Translations under genes and position numbers: made by a program
Origin: Oscillospiraceae bacterium
GTDB lineage: Bacteria > Bacillota > Clostridia > Oscillospirales > Ruminococcaceae
Direction: 5' to 3'
Assembly: GCA_022787085.1 (NCBI GenBank)
Contig: JALFVE010000040.1
Span: 1-64,000 of the forward strand
DNA: 64,000 nucleotides
The notes under the pieces: generated by a model
The model's input: the letters and a program-made list of their open reading frames with translations, nothing else
Told to the model about the DNA's origin: nothing
Databases searched by the model: none
In this document: one piece after another, positions 1-9,069 of the stretch
Numbering within the stretch: position 1 is the stretch's first letter
Layout of the letters: the number at the start of each line of letters is the position of its first letter

Positions 1-112
1 GACAAATCCTCGGCTGAAATAATCACATTCGTCGTCAAGCTCCCTTGCAAGGCGGCAAGCCTTGCTGCGGTCGCTTTCCTAGACTGTGATTATTTCACCT
101 GTCGGCTTTGTC
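1..112. repeat. Nested inverted repeat, possible structured element
   Basis: Bases 15-27 are a perfect 13-bp inverted copy of 85-97, and 1-6 (GACAAA) pairs with 107-112 (TTTGTC). The interior contains a further 7-bp hairpin (GCAAGGC/GCCTTGC, around 48-66). Together they could fold into one long interrupted stem-loop. No coding potential is evident. The element touches the window edge, so its true extent is unknown. It could be an intergenic repeat or a structured RNA. Confidence 0.45.
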
Positions 113-148
113 TACAGAACGATTAAAGATTAGTATAAAAAGTCCGAA

Positions 149-667
149 TTATTTCCACATTTCCTCATTGCTGTGGGATTTGATGGAAAAGGGCGGCACA
201 TGGGGATATTTTGAAGGACTCATCAGATGCTTGGCAGACCAAGCCTCCGCCGCAGCGGTAATAAGCCCGTCGGTAGCGCTGTACCATTTGCCGTCGTGGA
301 AATGGATGCTGCTGAGGTCAATTGCTTCCCTGTGACCCAAAACCTTGGTGTAGGTCTCCATTCCTGCGGCAACAGCAACGCAGCGTGCGCTCAGGAACTT
401 ATCCTCGGCAAATTCCTCCTTACCGAAGATATCCTCCGCCCATCTTCTGCCGTCAAGAGCATAGATAAGCTCGCAAAGCTTGTCGTCGAAGGAGAAAATA
501 TAGCTGTCCTCGCAGTGCTTGAGATGGCGGACAATTGAAGAAATGACCGCCTCGCTGTCACCGCCGTATTCGTGGTCAATGCTGTCAATAATTTCCCAGA
601 AATCCTTGTCTGTAACAGTCTTGCTTGTAGTCTGGCTGCGCATGAACAGCTCCATAATTATACTCAC
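149..667 (-). CDS. DUF4240 domain protein
   Basis: 172-residue soluble protein whose early segment (KDFWEIIDSID, about residue 22) resembles the DUF4240 family, which has no known function. No signal peptide or membrane segment is seen. The GTG start is chosen because AAGGGGG lies about 8 nt upstream; an ATG at codon 5 is an alternative. A terminator-like hairpin sits just before the ribosome site and a promoter lies upstream, so the gene is probably transcribed alone. The family call rests on memory of the N-terminal motif only. Confidence 0.7.
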   Translation of the reverse strand: MSIIMELFMRSQTTSKTVTDKDFWEIIDSIDHEYGGDSEAVISSIVRHLKHCEDSYIFSFDDKLCELIYALDGRRWAEDIFGKEEFAEDKFLSARCVAVAAGMETYTKVLGHREAIDLSSIHFHDGKWYSATDGLITAAAEAWSAKHLMSPSKYPHVPPFSIKSHSNEEMWK

Positions 668-680
668 ATCATAACCCCCT

Positions 681-706
681 TAAAAAGGCTTCCGAAAAAG
701 AAGCCT
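681..706 (-). terminator. Terminator-like hairpin in the 5' leader of the DUF4240 gene
   Basis: On the minus strand a 7-bp stem (AGGCTTC/GAAGCCT) with a 7-nt loop is followed by TTTTT and then immediately by the AAGGGGG ribosome site. It lies between the promoter at 735-762 and the start codon, so it could act as an attenuator or translation-control hairpin rather than a gene-end terminator. Confidence 0.5.
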
Positions 707-734
707 CTCATACTAATCATATTCATCATATAAA

Positions 735-762
735 ATTATAACACAAATAACAAAAAAATCAA
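735..762 (-). promoter_or_regulatory. Sigma-A type promoter of the DUF4240 gene
   Basis: TTGATT, 16-nt spacer, TATAAT on the minus strand, reading toward the gene that starts at 667. Confidence 0.6.
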
Positions 763-816
763 GAGGCTGACGCAAATTTTAATTGATTTTACACCAAAAT
801 ATCATCTTGCACAAAC

Positions 817-855
817 TCAAAAACGGCGAAATGTACATTTCGCACATTCCGCCGC
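817..855 (-). terminator. Intrinsic terminator after lysA
   Basis: Minus-strand hairpin with GGCG..ATGT paired to ACAT..CGCC, followed by TTTTTG. It lies about 20 nt past the lysA stop codon and would end the lon-engB-lysA transcript. Confidence 0.7.
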
Positions 856-874
856 AGCATAATACTAAACAAGA

Positions 875-2176
875 TCAATCAAGATCGTTTCTCACAATAT
901 CCTCAAGAGTCTCTCTCTTGACAACAACTCTGCTCTGTCCGTCTCTTATCATAACAACAGCAGGCTTGGGTATCCTGTTGTAGTTGGAGGACATGGAATA
1001 ATTGTAAGCGCCGGTAGCAAGCACCGCAAGAATATCCCCCGGCTCAACAGGCTGAATGGGCATACCCTCGCCGATGAGATCGCCTGTCTCGCAGCATTTA
1101 CCCGCAACGGTAACGACCTCTGTCTTAGGCAGCGAAGCCTTGTTAGCCACCTCAACGTCATATTTCGACTGATAAAGGGCATATCTGGGATTGTCGCACA
1201 TTCCTCCGTCAACAGACACATAGGTGCGGATATTCGGTATCTCCTTTTTGCCGCCCACAGTGTAAAGGGTAATGCCCGCAGGAGCGGCAACAGATCTGCC
1301 CGGCTCGATAAGGATAAAGGGCAGCTTCACATTCTTCTCTGCGCAGACCTTTTTCACCATCTCGGAAACCTTTTCCATGTACCTGTCATAAGCCACAGGA
1401 GCGTCCTCCTCGGTGTACTTGATGCCGAAGCCGCCGCCCAGATTCAGCTCCTTGACCTCGAAGCCCAGCTCGTCCTTTATCTTAGCGATAAATGTGAGCA
1501 TGACCTCCGCAGCCCTGACAAATGGGTCAATGTCGAATATCTGGCTGCCGATGTGGCAGTGAAGACCAACAAGATTGATATGGCTGCAGGATATCGCCAT
1601 CTTAACAGCCTCAAAAGCCTCACCCGTCTCCAGAGCAAAGCCGAACTTGCTGTCTATCTGACCTGTCATAATGAAATTATGGGTATGAGCGTCAATTCCG
1701 GGCTTTATCCTGTACATAATATTTGCGCTCCTGCCAGTCTTTTCCGCCAGAGAATTAAGGCGCTCAAGCTCGTAAATATTATCCACAATTATTCTGCCCA
1801 CGCCCTTTTCAAGCGCAAAGGAAAGCTCGTGGTCAGTCTTGTTGTTGCCGTGGAAGCAAAGCTTTTCAGGAGGGAATCCCACGCTCAGAGCGGTGTAAAG
1901 CTCGCCCTCGGAAACCACGTCAAGACCTAAGCCCTCCTCCTTCATTATCCTGCACATAGCCTTGCAGCAGAATGCCTTGCTTGCGTAGCAAACAAGCCCC
2001 TCGCCGCCGTAATATCTGTCCATGGACTCCTTGAAGCTGCGGCAGTGCTCCCTGATAAGCCCCTCGTCCATAACGTAAAGAGGCGTGCCGTACTGCTTTG
2101 CAAGCGAAACTGTATCGACCCCGCCCGCAGTAAGATGTCCCTGTTCATTGACCGCTAAATTCTTTGATACCAGCAT
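875..2176 (-). CDS. lysA: Diaminopimelate decarboxylase
   Basis: Makes L-lysine from meso-diaminopimelate, the last step of lysine synthesis; cytosolic and PLP-dependent. Seen: YASKA with the PLP lysine (about residue 64), HCHIGSQ, the GGGFGI phosphate-binding loop, EPGRS, and the dimer active-site motif CCETGD near the C-terminus. The length of 433 aa is normal for the family. An upstream GTG would add six residues, but AAAGGA lies 8 nt before the ATG at 2176, so that start is preferred. It follows engB by 14 nt and is probably cotranscribed with lon and engB. Confidence 0.95.
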   Translation of the reverse strand: MLVSKNLAVNEQGHLTAGGVDTVSLAKQYGTPLYVMDEGLIREHCRSFKESMDRYYGGEGLVCYASKAFCCKAMCRIMKEEGLGLDVVSEGELYTALSVGFPPEKLCFHGNNKTDHELSFALEKGVGRIIVDNIYELERLNSLAEKTGRSANIMYRIKPGIDAHTHNFIMTGQIDSKFGFALETGEAFEAVKMAISCSHINLVGLHCHIGSQIFDIDPFVRAAEVMLTFIAKIKDELGFEVKELNLGGGFGIKYTEEDAPVAYDRYMEKVSEMVKKVCAEKNVKLPFILIEPGRSVAAPAGITLYTVGGKKEIPNIRTYVSVDGGMCDNPRYALYQSKYDVEVANKASLPKTEVVTVAGKCCETGDLIGEGMPIQPVEPGDILAVLATGAYNYSMSSNYNRIPKPAVVMIRDGQSRVVVKRETLEDIVRNDLD

Positions 2177-2190
2177 AATCTCAAATCCTT

Positions 2191-2796
2191 TCACATTTCT
2201 CTGTCAATTTCCGAATCGTCAGCAAGCTCCTCGATGATCTGTCTTATCCTGTCAGCGCCCTCGCCCGTCTGAGCGGAAAATTCAACCTTTTCAATATCCG
2301 AAAAATAGGGAATTTCCTGTGCAAATCCGGCCATGCGCTCCTGCCGCTCCCGTTTGGAGAGCTTGTCCGCCTTGGTAAAAACGATGGCAAATGGGATCTC
2401 GCTCTCAATGAGAAAATCGATCATCTGCATATCGTCCTTAGTGGGCGGGTGGCGCATATCAATGAGCTGAAAAATCAGGCTGAGCTTCCTCTCGTCGTGA
2501 AGATACCCCTCAATAAGCCCCGACCATCTAACCTTGTCAGACTTTGCAACCTTTGCATAACCATAGCCGGGGAGGTCAACGAGAAAGATGTTTTCCAAGC
2601 TGTAAAAATTTATTGTTGCCGTTTTTCCGGGAACAGCTGAGACCCTCGCCAGATTTTTACGATTAAAAACCTTGTTGATAAGCGAGGATTTTCCCACATT
2701 TGAGCGTCCCGCAAAGGCGATTTCAAGCCTGTCCGAGGGCGGCAGCTGGGAATATTCGCCGTAAGCCCTGAAAAATTCTGCTTTATTAAAATTCAT
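2191..2796 (-). CDS. engB: Ribosome-biogenesis GTPase EngB/YsxC
   Basis: 201-residue TRAFAC-class GTPase needed for late 50S subunit assembly. Seen in order: G1 GRSNVGKSS, an effector-region threonine in PGKTATINF, G3 DLPGYG, G4 TKADK and G5 SAQTG. The length matches YsxC/EngB. It lies between lon (25-nt gap) and lysA. The lon-engB adjacency is common in Firmicutes. Confidence 0.95.
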   Translation of the reverse strand: MNFNKAEFFRAYGEYSQLPPSDRLEIAFAGRSNVGKSSLINKVFNRKNLARVSAVPGKTATINFYSLENIFLVDLPGYGYAKVAKSDKVRWSGLIEGYLHDERKLSLIFQLIDMRHPPTKDDMQMIDFLIESEIPFAIVFTKADKLSKRERQERMAGFAQEIPYFSDIEKVEFSAQTGEGADRIRQIIEELADDSEIDREM

Positions 2797-2821
2797 AATG
2801 TCCTCCGATTATAAAAGGGGA

Positions 2822-5254
2822 TCATCTGCCCCTCCTGCTTGAATGAACGGGAACTCTTCCCCCGTCATCATTCATAGGAAGCACAGCAGCTGAATGAGCC
2901 TCTCCCTTTCGGGAAATATCGGGCTTTTTCGCAAGAGCGGCGTCAAGAACATCGGTTATCCTGTCAGCGAAGATAAATTCCATATTTTCCTTCACAGCCT
3001 TGTCCACCTCGTCCAGATCGCCCTTGTTGCCCGCAGGGATAATAACGGTTTTAAGCCCCTCCTTGTAGGCAGCCATGGTCTTTTCCCTGAGGCCACCGAT
3101 TGGAAGCACCCTGCCTCTGAGAGTGATCTCGCCCGTCATAGCCACATCTCCCCTGACAGGTATGCCCGACAGCGCCGAAACCAGCGCCGTGGTCATGGTA
3201 ACACCCGCCGAGGGACCGTCCTTGGGAGTAGCCCCCTCGGGAGCATGGATATGAATGTCCTTTTCCTTGTAAAAATTGCCGTCAATGCCGTACCTGTCCG
3301 CAACGGAGCGAACATAGCTCACAGCAATTTTCGAGCTTTCCTTCATCACATCGCCAAGAGAACCGGTAGCCTCCACATTGCCCTTGCCGTCCATGACAAG
3401 AACCTCCAACGGCATGATAACGCCGCCGACGGACGTCCATGCAAGACCGTTCACCACACCAACCTCGTCGGTGTGAGAAACCACATCCTCAATATATTTC
3501 TTGTGACCCAGATAATCCTCAAGATTGGAAGCAGTAACGGAAACCTTGGTCTTTTCCCCGTCGCAGATCTCCTTGGCAGCCTTTCTGCAAAGAGCGGCTA
3601 TCTGCCTTTCAAGACCTCTCACCCCCGCCTCACGGGTGTAATAATCAATGAGCATATAAATCGCCTTGTCGGCAATTTTCAGCTGAGAAGCCTTGAGCCC
3701 GTGCTTTTTGAGCTGCTTAGAAATAAGATGCTCCTTAGCGATGTGGAATTTCTCCTCACGGGTATAGCTTGTCAGCTCGATGATCTCCATTCTGTCCTTG
3801 AGCGGAGGGTCAATGGTGCCGAGATCATTGGCAGTGGTAATGAACATGACCTTGCTCAGATCAAAGGGCAGCTCAATGTAATGATCTCGGAAGCCGCTGT
3901 TCTGCTCGCTGTCGAGGACTTCGAGAAGAGCGGAGGAAGGGTCGCCCTTGTAATCCCCCGATATCTTGTCGATCTCGTCAAGAAGAATGAGCGGATTGCT
4001 GCTTCCCGCCTTGATAAGAGCGTCAATGATACGTCCGGGCATTGCGCCCACATAGGTTTTCCTGTGACCCCTGATGTCGGATTCGTCCCTGATCCCGCCA
4101 AGAGAAATGCGGACATATTTCTTCCCCAAAGCCCTTGCAATGGACTTGGCAACAGAGGTCTTGCCCACGCCGGGAGGACCGTACAGACAGATTATCTGAC
4201 CGCTGCCCTCGGGATTTAGCTTTTTAACGGCAATAGTCTCAAGTATCCTGTCCTTGACCTTTTCCATGCCGTAATGGTCCTTGTCAAGCACCGACCTTGT
4301 TTTTTTAAGGTCAATTTTATCCTTCGTAAATTTATTCCATGGCAGCTCAAGGCAGGTGTCAAGATAATTTCTTATAACATAAGCCTCCTGTGAGGATGAA
4401 GATGTGCGGGCAAGCCTGTCCGCCTCCTTGCAGAGCTTTTCGGAAATTTCCTCGGGCAGGGCAAGCTCGTTTATCCTGTCAAGATAATCGTAAGCCTCAT
4501 CCTGAATGGAATCGTCCTCGCCCAGCTCATGGGAAATAGCCTTCATCTGCTCTCTGAGATAATATTCCCGCTGATTCTCATCCACCTGCTGCCTGAGTCT
4601 CTCCTGAATCTCTCTTTCAATGCCAAGAACCTCCGTCTCACGGGAGAGCATTGCAAGGAGCATGGAAAGCTTGATATGAAGCCCGTTAGCCTCAAGAAGC
4701 TGCTGCTTCTCGCTGACAGGCAGGGGCATACTAACGGCAATATTGTCAAAAATGCTCTTGGGATCATCGCTTCCGATAATGGATTCTATGTAATCCTTGG
4801 GCATACGGGGCATATTTTGGCAATAAGCCTTAAATTCGTCCTTCACCGCCCTGACGAGCGCCTCCATCTCGAGAGGGTCTATCTTAGCGTTTCTCTCGGG
4901 ATATTTCTTGACCTCGGCGGTATAATAGGGGTCGTTTGATACAATGTTCACAAGGCGGGCACGGTAAAGTCCCTCCGCCATTACCTTTGTAATTCCCCCG
5001 GGGGTTTTGAGCAGCTGCTTGACCTCGGCAACCACTCCTACTCTGTAGATCTTTTCGGGCTCGGTCTCCTCGGCATTGTCGCTCTGAGCCGCAAGGAAAA
5101 TGAGCTTGTTTCCCTTGGCAGCGGCAGTAAGCGCCTTGACAGACTTGTCTCTCGCCACATCAAAATGTATCATCACCTTGGGGAAAACCACAAGTCCCCT
5201 CAGCAGAAGCATAGGAAGCTCGGTGAGAGCCGCCTTGGTAGTTTCGTTATTCAT
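2822..5254 (-). CDS. lon: ATP-dependent protease La (Lon)
   Basis: Cytosolic AAA+ serine protease that degrades misfolded and regulatory proteins. It has an N-terminal substrate-recognition domain (about 1-300), Walker A GPPGVGKT, Walker B ILLDEIDK, a sensor region, and a C-terminal protease domain with catalytic Ser in GPSAGVT and Lys in GLREKTMAA. The 810-aa length is typical. The start at 5254 has AGGA 12 nt upstream; the open frame extends 13 codons further without a ribosome site. A 23-codon ORF with a strong ribosome site ends immediately upstream, and its stop codon adjoins the lon ribosome site. Confidence 0.97.
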   Translation of the reverse strand: MNNETTKAALTELPMLLLRGLVVFPKVMIHFDVARDKSVKALTAAAKGNKLIFLAAQSDNAEETEPEKIYRVGVVAEVKQLLKTPGGITKVMAEGLYRARLVNIVSNDPYYTAEVKKYPERNAKIDPLEMEALVRAVKDEFKAYCQNMPRMPKDYIESIIGSDDPKSIFDNIAVSMPLPVSEKQQLLEANGLHIKLSMLLAMLSRETEVLGIEREIQERLRQQVDENQREYYLREQMKAISHELGEDDSIQDEAYDYLDRINELALPEEISEKLCKEADRLARTSSSSQEAYVIRNYLDTCLELPWNKFTKDKIDLKKTRSVLDKDHYGMEKVKDRILETIAVKKLNPEGSGQIICLYGPPGVGKTSVAKSIARALGKKYVRISLGGIRDESDIRGHRKTYVGAMPGRIIDALIKAGSSNPLILLDEIDKISGDYKGDPSSALLEVLDSEQNSGFRDHYIELPFDLSKVMFITTANDLGTIDPPLKDRMEIIELTSYTREEKFHIAKEHLISKQLKKHGLKASQLKIADKAIYMLIDYYTREAGVRGLERQIAALCRKAAKEICDGEKTKVSVTASNLEDYLGHKKYIEDVVSHTDEVGVVNGLAWTSVGGVIMPLEVLVMDGKGNVEATGSLGDVMKESSKIAVSYVRSVADRYGIDGNFYKEKDIHIHAPEGATPKDGPSAGVTMTTALVSALSGIPVRGDVAMTGEITLRGRVLPIGGLREKTMAAYKEGLKTVIIPAGNKGDLDEVDKAVKENMEFIFADRITDVLDAALAKKPDISRKGEAHSAAVLPMNDDGGRVPVHSSRRGR

Positions 5255-5271
5255 AGTTAAAAGCCATCCTT

Positions 5272-5343
5272 TTAGGTATTTTGCAGCCGCCAATAAGCAT
5301 AAAATTCATTCCAAGCGGCATCGGCTGCCTCACACCCGTGCAT
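5272..5343 (-). CDS. Possible 23-aa leader peptide upstream of lon
   Basis: An ATG is preceded by GGGGAGG 4 nt away, opening 23 codons (starts MHGCEAADAAW, ends YWRLQNT) and stopping 17 nt before the lon ATG, where the TAA runs into the lon AAAGGA site. It is Trp/Tyr/Ala-rich with no repeated single amino acid. It lies between the mapped promoter (5401-5429) and lon on the same transcript. It could couple translation into lon or be a small protein. No homologue is recognised. Confidence 0.4.
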   Translation of the reverse strand: MHGCEAADAAWNEFYAYWRLQNT

Positions 5344-5400
5344 TGATCCTCCCCTTAGCATTGGACGGGCAATGCGTGATAAAGCACGGTTACACATTTA

Positions 5401-5429
5401 ATTATAATACATTTTCTCCAATAATGCAA
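5401..5429 (-). promoter_or_regulatory. Sigma-A promoter of the lon operon
   Basis: TTGCAT, 17-nt spacer, TATAAT on the minus strand. No CIRCE-type inverted repeat (TTAGCACTC/GAGTGCTAA) is visible between it and lon, so HrcA control is not supported by the sequence. Confidence 0.75.
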
Positions 5430-5543
5430 GTAACAATTTATATATTTTTGCTTGCATATTATATGCCTTATTCCGTGCATAATATTGCAAAAATAATTTC
5501 ATTCCTCCAATAATTTTATTTGGTAAAAAATTATTATGGAAAT

Positions 5544-5580
5544 CTAAAAAATCCCGCAGAGAAAAGTCCCTGCGGAATTA
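5544..5580 (-). terminator. Intrinsic terminator after pyrB
   Basis: Minus-strand hairpin with TTCCGCAGGGA paired to TCTCTGCGGGA, followed by TTTTTT, 14 nt past the pyrB stop codon. Confidence 0.85.
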
Positions 5581-5593
5581 TTACAAAACATAA

Positions 5594-6679
5594 TCAGATA
5601 CCCAGCCTGCGCTCGTCGCAGTATTCGCATTCCAGCATATCTCCGAGACCTCGGAAATACTTGGGGAGATAACCCTCCTTGTGAGTAATGCAGTTGGGAT
5701 TGTTGCAGCATACCGAAGGATAAGTGCTTCCCGTCAGCAAAGGACGGCTCTCCGCAGGATTTTCAAGAATAGTCATAATAAGCGCCATTCTCACATACAT
5801 ACCGTACTTAGCCTGCTTGAAGAACATGGCTCTCGGATCGTCGTCCACGTCCATGGTGATCTCGTCCACTCTGGGCAGGGGGTGAAGCACAATGCAGTCG
5901 CTCTTAGCCTTGTTAAGCTTTCTCTTGTCAAGAATGTAAGCGTCCTTGAGAGCCAGATATTCCTCCTCGGAAGCAAATCTCTCCTTCTGAACACGGGTCA
6001 TATACAGCATATCCAGACCGCCGATAGCGTCCTCAAGGGAGGGATTCTCGGTAAATTCGCAGTTTTTCGCCATAAGGATATCCTTTATGTACTGCGGCAT
6101 ACCCAGCTCCTTGGTGGAAATGAAAACAAATTTTATTCCCTTAAAGCTTGAAAGCGCCTTGCACATGGAATGAACGGTCCTGCCGTTTTTCAGATCGCCG
6201 CAAAGACCGATGGTTAGATTTTCCAGCCTGCCCTTTTCCTTGTAAAGGGTGAGCATATCTGTAAGGGTCTGAGTGGGGTGCAGATGGCTTCCGTCGCCTG
6301 CATTGATAATGGGGCAGTCAGCAGTAAGAGCCGCCGCCTTGGCAGCGCCCTCGGAGGGGTGGCGCATTACCATAATGTCCGCATAGGAGGACACGATCTT
6401 GGTGGTATCTTTTAAATTCTCGCCCTTTGCAACAGAGGAAGTCGCAGGATTATCGAAGCCGATAATCGTGCCGCCCAGCCTCAGCATAGCCGTCTGAAAG
6501 GACATCTGAGTACGGGTGGACGGCTCATAGAAAAGGGTCGCCATTATCTTTCCGTCGCAGACCTTAGCATACTTTGCAGGATCGTCGCAGATATCGGCAG
6601 CCCGCTTTACAACGCTTAACCACCACTCGCTGCTCATGTCGTTCAGATCAATGAGATTCGTAAATCTTGAATTAACCAT
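5594..6679 (-). CDS. pyrB: Aspartate carbamoyltransferase with a PyrI-type zinc tail
   Basis: Condenses carbamoyl phosphate with aspartate, the first committed step of pyrimidine synthesis. Seen: carbamoyl-phosphate motif [11 protein letters not shown] (about 51-61), [10 protein letters not shown], and [10 protein letters not shown]. At 361 aa it is about 50 residues longer than normal catalytic chains. The extra C-terminus holds CNNPNC, 20 residues, then CEYC, the same Cys-x4-Cys/Cys-x2-Cys pattern as the zinc domain of the separate regulatory chain PyrI. The nucleotide-binding half of PyrI is absent. The start at 6679 is chosen for AAAGGA upstream; the open frame extends nine codons further. 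Confidence 0.95.
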   Translation of the reverse strand: MVNSRFTNLIDLNDMSSEWWLSVVKRAADICDDPAKYAKVCDGKIMATLFYEPSTRTQMSFQTAMLRLGGTIIGFDNPATSSVAKGENLKDTTKIVSSYADIMVMRHPSEGAAKAAALTADCPIINAGDGSHLHPTQTLTDMLTLYKEKGRLENLTIGLCGDLKNGRTVHSMCKALSSFKGIKFVFISTKELGMPQYIKDILMAKNCEFTENPSLEDAIGGLDMLYMTRVQKERFASEEEYLALKDAYILDKRKLNKAKSDCIVLHPLPRVDEITMDVDDDPRAMFFKQAKYGMYVRMALIMTILENPAESRPLLTGSTYPSVCCNNPNCITHKEGYLPKYFRGLGDMLECEYCDERRLGI

Positions 6680-6744
6680 TATAAGATACCATTCCTTTCG
6701 GGACACCCAATCCGAGGATATCCGACAAAATTATCTTTCCTTCT

Positions 6745-6773
6745 ATTTTATCACACCCGAAAAAAATAATCAA
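6745..6773 (-). promoter_or_regulatory. Promoter of pyrB
   Basis: TTGATT, 17-nt spacer, TAAAAT on the minus strand, about 65 nt before the pyrB start. The short leader shows no obvious PyrR-type attenuator. Confidence 0.65.
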
Positions 6774-6807
6774 TCCCCCGAAAGAATTTTTTCTCTCCCG
6801 AACCATA

Positions 6808-7365
6808 TTATTTTTGAATATAATCATAACCCGAAGCAATTATATCCCGAAGCAGCTCAATTTCCCGAGCATTAAGCGGCTCATCGTCATCACCCGCCAG
6901 CCTGAGACACTTCTCAATGGGATAAAGCCCCACCTCCGAAATTTCCGAACGCTGTATCTTTATCTGTGACAGCTCATACTCCCCCGTAAAAAGATACACG
7001 AAAGCCAGCTCCCTGTCATCGAAGATCTCACCCCGAAACCGCTTCATATAATGCCTGCTTATTTTCCCGATAAGCCGAAGCTCGGAGGGTGAAGCCAAAA
7101 TACCAAGCTCCTCGGAAAGCTCCCTCACAGCGGAAATAAGCGGTTCCTCACCCGCCGAAATATGCCCCGCGGAGGAAATATCCAGCCGTCCGGGAAAGCT
7201 GTCCTTGTCGGGACTTCGCCTTTGCAGCAGCACCATGCCGTCCTTAATGAGCCATATATGCGCCGTCCTGTGATACAGCCCGTTTTTGTGAACAAAAGAG
7301 CGGGGCGCAGTCTCACCCGAAACCTCCCCGTTCTCGTCAAGAATGTCAAATATTTCTTCCATCAT
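6808..7365 (-). CDS. NUDIX hydrolase (IPP-isomerase-like subgroup)
   Basis: 185-residue protein with a perfect Nudix box, G-x5-E-x7-RELSEELGI (about 86-108), which binds the Mg2+-diphosphate of substrates of the form nucleoside-diphosphate-X. The N-terminal DILDENGEVSG..HRTAHIWL pattern is that of the YfcD/IDI-like NUDIX group; the substrate cannot be told from sequence. The start overlaps the end of the upstream broken gene by about 20 nt, so it is probably the last gene of the queD operon. AAGGA lies about 9 nt upstream of the ATG. Confidence 0.85.
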   Translation of the reverse strand: MMEEIFDILDENGEVSGETAPRSFVHKNGLYHRTAHIWLIKDGMVLLQRRSPDKDSFPGRLDISSAGHISAGEEPLISAVRELSEELGILASPSELRLIGKISRHYMKRFRGEIFDDRELAFVYLFTGEYELSQIKIQRSEISEVGLYPIEKCLRLAGDDDEPLNAREIELLRDIIASGYDYIQK

Positions 7366-7789
7366 TCAAAGCATCCTTAAGTTTCTCAATATCCTTTAAA
7401 ATAAGCTCTCTTATGCTCTCCTTAAAAGCCGATATTTCAAGCTCGTTCAAATTTGATAAAATTTTCCCGCCAAGAGCGGGCTTAAAAATAACAGCGCCTC
7501 GGAGAGCCTCAATGCACTGCCGAACCTGCGTGCCCTTTTCATTTTTTGAGCATATCAAGAAGAATGTCAATATCCCTCTCAAGCCTGTTTTCAAAGTCCC
7601 ATCTTGCCATTGCGCAGGCAAGGCGGAATCCCCTTATCCTCACAAATGAATTGCCGCTTTTTGTAAGCTTGATAAATTCATCGAAATACGGATAAAGCTC
7701 GTCAGAGCTTTCCGAAAGCTTTTCAAGCTCTATCAGAAGCTTAAAGGCTCGGAATTGTTTTTGTTCTGCAAGCCTGCGATAATATCCAC
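7346..7789 (-). pseudogene. SufBD-like helical protein gene, broken by two frameshifts
   Basis: Three reading frames join into one protein of the roughly 145-aa clostridial family often annotated 'SufBD protein'. A GTG at 7789 with GAGGG upstream gives VDIIAGLQNKNNSE. One base must then be added near 7751 to continue AFKLLIELEKLSESSD. Next, an A6 tract at 7542-7547 puts a stop after LLDMLKK; removing one A gives MLKNEKGTQVRQC and the rest to 7346. Two single-base changes in one short gene point to a pseudogene or to base-calling errors. The gene lies inside the queD operon between folE and the NUDIX gene. Confidence 0.6.
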
Positions 7790-7807
7790 AGAAGCCCTCA
7801 CAAAAAA

Positions 7808-8392
7808 TCACCCGCAGTTCATCTGCATCATAAGCCTGTTCTGCAAAGCAGCGTCATCCTTGAAACGACCTCTGAGAGTCATGGTGGAGGTTTTCGCAGA
7901 CGGCTTTTTAATGCCCCTTGCAGTCATGCAGCTGTGGCACGCCTCTATCATAACAGCCACATCGGGGCTGCCGCTTGCCATCTCCATTATCTCGGCAATG
8001 TCCGCACCAATGCGCTCCTGCAGCTGCAAACGGCGGCACGCCATGTCCGCAATGCGTGCAATTTTCGAAAGCCCCAGCACCCTTCCCTTGGGAATATACG
8101 CCACCGAAATTTTCATATCATACATCAGCGCAATGTGATGCTCGCAGTAGGAAAACGCCTCGATATCCTTCACAAGCACAAAATCCTCGCAGCAGCCCTG
8201 CTCCTCAAAGGACTTGTTAAACATTTCTGCAATTTCCCGGTTGGTGTGATTCATGCCCTCAAAAACCTCGGCATACATCATAGCCACCCTGTGGGGCGTT
8301 TCCTTCAGCCCCTCCCTGTCGGGGTCGTCACCGAGAGCGGCAAGAATACCCCTGATATGCTCCTCAATAGCCTTTGTATCTATTTTTTTCAT
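7808..8392 (-). CDS. folE: GTP cyclohydrolase I
   Basis: Converts GTP to 7,8-dihydroneopterin triphosphate, the first step of folate and queuosine synthesis. Seen: HRVAMMY near the N-terminus, zinc ligands in YCEHH and in the later Cys of CHSCMTARG, and the [14 protein letters not shown] motif. 194 aa after choosing the ATG at 8392, which has TGAGGA about 9 nt upstream; the frame can start five codons earlier. It sits directly after queE, so here it likely feeds preQ1 synthesis as well as folate. Confidence 0.95.
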   Translation of the reverse strand: MKKIDTKAIEEHIRGILAALGDDPDREGLKETPHRVAMMYAEVFEGMNHTNREIAEMFNKSFEEQGCCEDFVLVKDIEAFSYCEHHIALMYDMKISVAYIPKGRVLGLSKIARIADMACRRLQLQERIGADIAEIMEMASGSPDVAVMIEACHSCMTARGIKKPSAKTSTMTLRGRFKDDAALQNRLMMQMNCG

Positions 8393-8406
8393 ATTATCAT
8401 TCCTCA

Positions 8407-9069
8407 TTATACGCCCCTCTTATCGGGGTCCCAGATAAATTTGTGAAGCTGGAGTTGGAAATTAACACCATTCAGCTTATTTTCAAGAATGAAATCCACA
8501 ATTTCCGCAGGTTCGATTTTTCCGAAAACGGGGCTGAAAAACACCCTGCACCTGTTTGTCAGATCATATTTTCGGATAATTTCCAAAGCCCTGTCAAGAT
8601 CTTCCATGCTTCCCGAAACGAATTTAACCGTGTCATTCTCCCTGAGCAGCGGGAAATTTTCATGTCTCATACATTTCTCCATGCCGCTGGAAGGGAGCTT
8701 GTAGTCCATTGTAACGGAGGGACGAGGAATTATCCCATCACAAACGGAAATATCCGCACTGCCGTTTGTTTCGATCTCCACCGCCGCACACGTATCAGCA
8801 AGAGCCTGCAGCAAAACGGCAACATTATCCGCAATAAGCGGCTCGCCCCCCGTCAGGGTAACGTTTGATATGCCTGTGCTGCGTACATAATCGGCAATTT
8901 CCGTTTCGGTCATTTTCTCATGGGGGGTATCGGAGCCGTTTGCCCACATGGTGTCGCAGTAGGAGCAGCACAGATTGCACCCCGCCAGACGTATAAATAC
9001 CGCAGGCATACCCGCCTTTGTGCCCTCGCCGTTAATGCTCACGAATTTCTCGGCGACCTTAAATTCCAT
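8407..9069 (-). CDS. queE: 7-carboxy-7-deazaguanine synthase (radical SAM)
   Basis: Radical SAM enzyme that turns 6-carboxytetrahydropterin into 7-carboxy-7-deazaguanine in queuosine synthesis. Seen: [19 protein letters not shown] at the N-terminus, the cluster motif C-x3-C-x2-C in [18 protein letters not shown], and EIETNG. 220 aa is normal. The ATG at 9069 has AGGAGG 9 nt upstream and overlaps the end of queD by 11 nt, so the two are translationally coupled. Confidence 0.95.
   Translation of the reverse strand: MEFKVAEKFVSINGEGTKAGMPAVFIRLAGCNLCCSYCDTMWANGSDTPHEKMTETEIADYVRSTGISNVTLTGGEPLIADNVAVLLQALADTCAAVEIETNGSADISVCDGIIPRPSVTMDYKLPSSGMEKCMRHENFPLLRENDTVKFVSGSMEDLDRALEIIRKYDLTNRCRVFFSPVFGKIEPAEIVDFILENKLNGVNFQLQLHKFIWDPDKRGV

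Noticed and set aside
2894-4219. 441-codon open frame on the plus strand
   Set aside because: It lies fully inside lon on the opposite strand and has no recognisable motif or ribosome site; a shadow of lon's codon bias.
5255-5430. CIRCE heat-shock operator ahead of lon
   Set aside because: No TTAGCACTC/GAGTGCTAA dyad is present.
6680-6745. PyrR attenuator ahead of pyrB
   Set aside because: The short leader shows no anti-antiterminator or terminator structure.
7535-7560. prfB-type programmed +1 frameshift in the SufBD-like gene
   Set aside because: The needed frame is +1 at a TGA, but there is no internal Shine-Dalgarno 3 nt upstream and no CUU slip codon; and a second lesion exists in the same gene.
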